Below are positions 5,427 to 5,811 of a stretch of DNA of 5,811 nucleotides, one piece after another (within the stretch, counting starts at the first letter, position 1; each line of letters begins with the position of its first letter). Under the pieces are notes generated by a model. That model saw only the letters and a program-made list of their open reading frames with translations, had not been told where the DNA came from and made no database searches. Origin of the DNA: Oscillospiraceae bacterium (GTDB lineage Bacteria > Bacillota > Clostridia > Oscillospirales > Ruminococcaceae); contig JAEDMD010000129.1 in the NCBI GenBank assembly GCA_016303195.1, positions 1 to 5,811 of the forward strand, in the 5' to 3' direction. The position numbers were made by a program, and so were the translations under genes.

Positions 5427-5675
5427 TTATTTTCCTGACAGCTTCTTGTAAAGCGCCTGAGCCTGCGGTGTACTCATCATTTTTTCTATAAGTTTCGGAT
5501 CATTCACCACTCTGCGGAATTTCTCCGCATCATTTTTGTTCATCGCAGAAAGTGCGCTGTCAAATTTTCCGTCTTCCAGCTCTTTTCGCAGTTTTTCGGG
5601 AGAAACTCCTATCTTTCCGCTCAAAACATTCAGCAGTCCGCTGAGCTTTTTTTCATCAATTTCTTTTCTTTCCAT
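5427..5675 (-). CDS. Uncharacterised small helical protein, 82 aa
   Basis: No function can be assigned. It is a highly charged, probably all-helical soluble protein. The N-terminal part has LSGLLNVLSGKIGVSPEKL (11-29); the C-terminal part has NDPKLIEKMMSTPQAQALYK (58-77). The NDP-x-helix-x-STPQAQ pattern faintly resembles STI1/DP-type helical modules that bind hydrophobic segments. That is a weak, unverified similarity. I start at ATG 5675 because GGAGG lies 5 bases upstream. The ATG four codons earlier (5687) sits upstream of this ribosome site and has none of its own. It is the first gene of the four-gene run. I could not identify a convincing minus-strand promoter in the 136 bases between it and the window edge. 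Confidence 0.82.
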   Translation of the reverse strand: MERKEIDEKKLSGLLNVLSGKIGVSPEKLRKELEDGKFDSALSAMNKNDAEKFRRVVNDPKLIEKMMSTPQAQALYKKLSGK

Positions 5676-5694
5676 AAAAACCTCCATAAATCTG

Positions 5695-5723
5695 TTGAAA
5701 TTTTTCTAAGAATGTGGTATAAT
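5695..5723 (+). promoter_or_regulatory. Strong sigma-A promoter firing out of the right edge
   Basis: -35 TTGAAA (5695-5700), a 17-base spacer and a perfect -10 TATAAT (5718-5723), with TGG immediately before it as an extended -10. This is the best promoter in the window and the only clear one on the plus strand. Transcription should start near 5730. A near-palindrome, TTCATTAACGAA (5725-5736), covers the predicted start site and could be an operator. Confidence 0.88.
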
Positions 5724-5730
5724 GTTCATT

Positions 5731-5811
5731 AACGAATACCATAGGTGCATCCGACAGTCCGTGCCGTAAATGACACACCGACTTGCCATGCATCCTTTAG
5801 GGAGGGCTTTT
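5731..5811 (+). promoter_or_regulatory. Structured mRNA leader with Shine-Dalgarno, gene off the edge
   Basis: The RNA from the promoter can fold into a compact two-part structure. The outer stem pairs AGGTGCAT (5743-5750) with ATGCATCCT (5788-5796), 8 bp with one bulged base. The inner stem pairs AGTC and GTG (5756-5763) with CAC and GACT (5776-5783), interrupted by a C/C mismatch, over a 12-base loop. A ribosome site, AGGGAGG (5799-5805), follows at once, so a start codon should lie within a few bases past 5811. The size and position fit short autoregulatory leaders such as those of ribosomal protein genes. I have a faint, unverified sense of the L13 type. A ligand-binding or purely stabilising leader is also possible. 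Confidence 0.5.

Noticed and set aside
5104..5675. Toxin-antitoxin pair made of the 82- and 106-aa genes
   Set aside because: Size and coupling fit, but neither protein shows a toxin fold motif or a DNA-binding antitoxin domain, and they sit with two further coupled genes.
1..5811. CRISPR array, tRNA or rRNA genes, insertion sequence
   Set aside because: No regularly spaced repeats, no cloverleaf with a CCA-type end, and no transposase reading frame or matching terminal repeats were seen.

Overview
The window is about 5.8 kb of chromosome from a Gram-positive, AT-leaning anaerobe. It most likely belongs to the Clostridia, and the protein style suggests Oscillospiraceae/Ruminococcus. This placement rests on strong AGGAGG-type ribosome binding sites, sigma-A promoters with a TGn extended -10, a zinc-ribbon protein of a type common in gut Clostridia, and a BofA-like protein. 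It is a judgement from recalled protein families, not from a database search.

Eight genes are supported, all on the minus strand, so transcription runs from right to left. At the right edge (5695-5811) a strong promoter fires the other way, into a compact structured leader ending in a Shine-Dalgarno. It serves a plus-strand gene that starts just outside the window. Left of it is a tight run of four small genes (5675-4534): three uncharacterised proteins of 82, 106 and 96 aa, then an 84-aa membrane protein resembling the pro-sigmaK processing inhibitor BofA. Next is pyrimidine-nucleoside phosphorylase (4447-3173) with its own promoter and a dyad over the -35. Then come a zinc-ribbon protein (3097-2609), whose promoter -35 overlaps the phosphorylase stop codon, and a 120-aa ankyrin-repeat protein (2476-2114). 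Last is an AMP-forming acyl-CoA synthetase (1911-277) with a clear promoter and a clear intrinsic terminator. Positions 1-231 hold no gene I can support, only palindromic fragments that look like dispersed intergenic repeats.

The genes do not form one pathway. The phosphorylase (nucleoside salvage) and the acyl-CoA ligase (carboxylate activation) are metabolic genes with separate promoters. The zinc-ribbon and ankyrin proteins are probably housekeeping or adaptor proteins of unknown role. The least explained parts are the four-gene small-protein/BofA-like operon and the structured leader at the right edge. I see no CRISPR array, tRNA, rRNA, transposase, phage gene or recognisable defence system.
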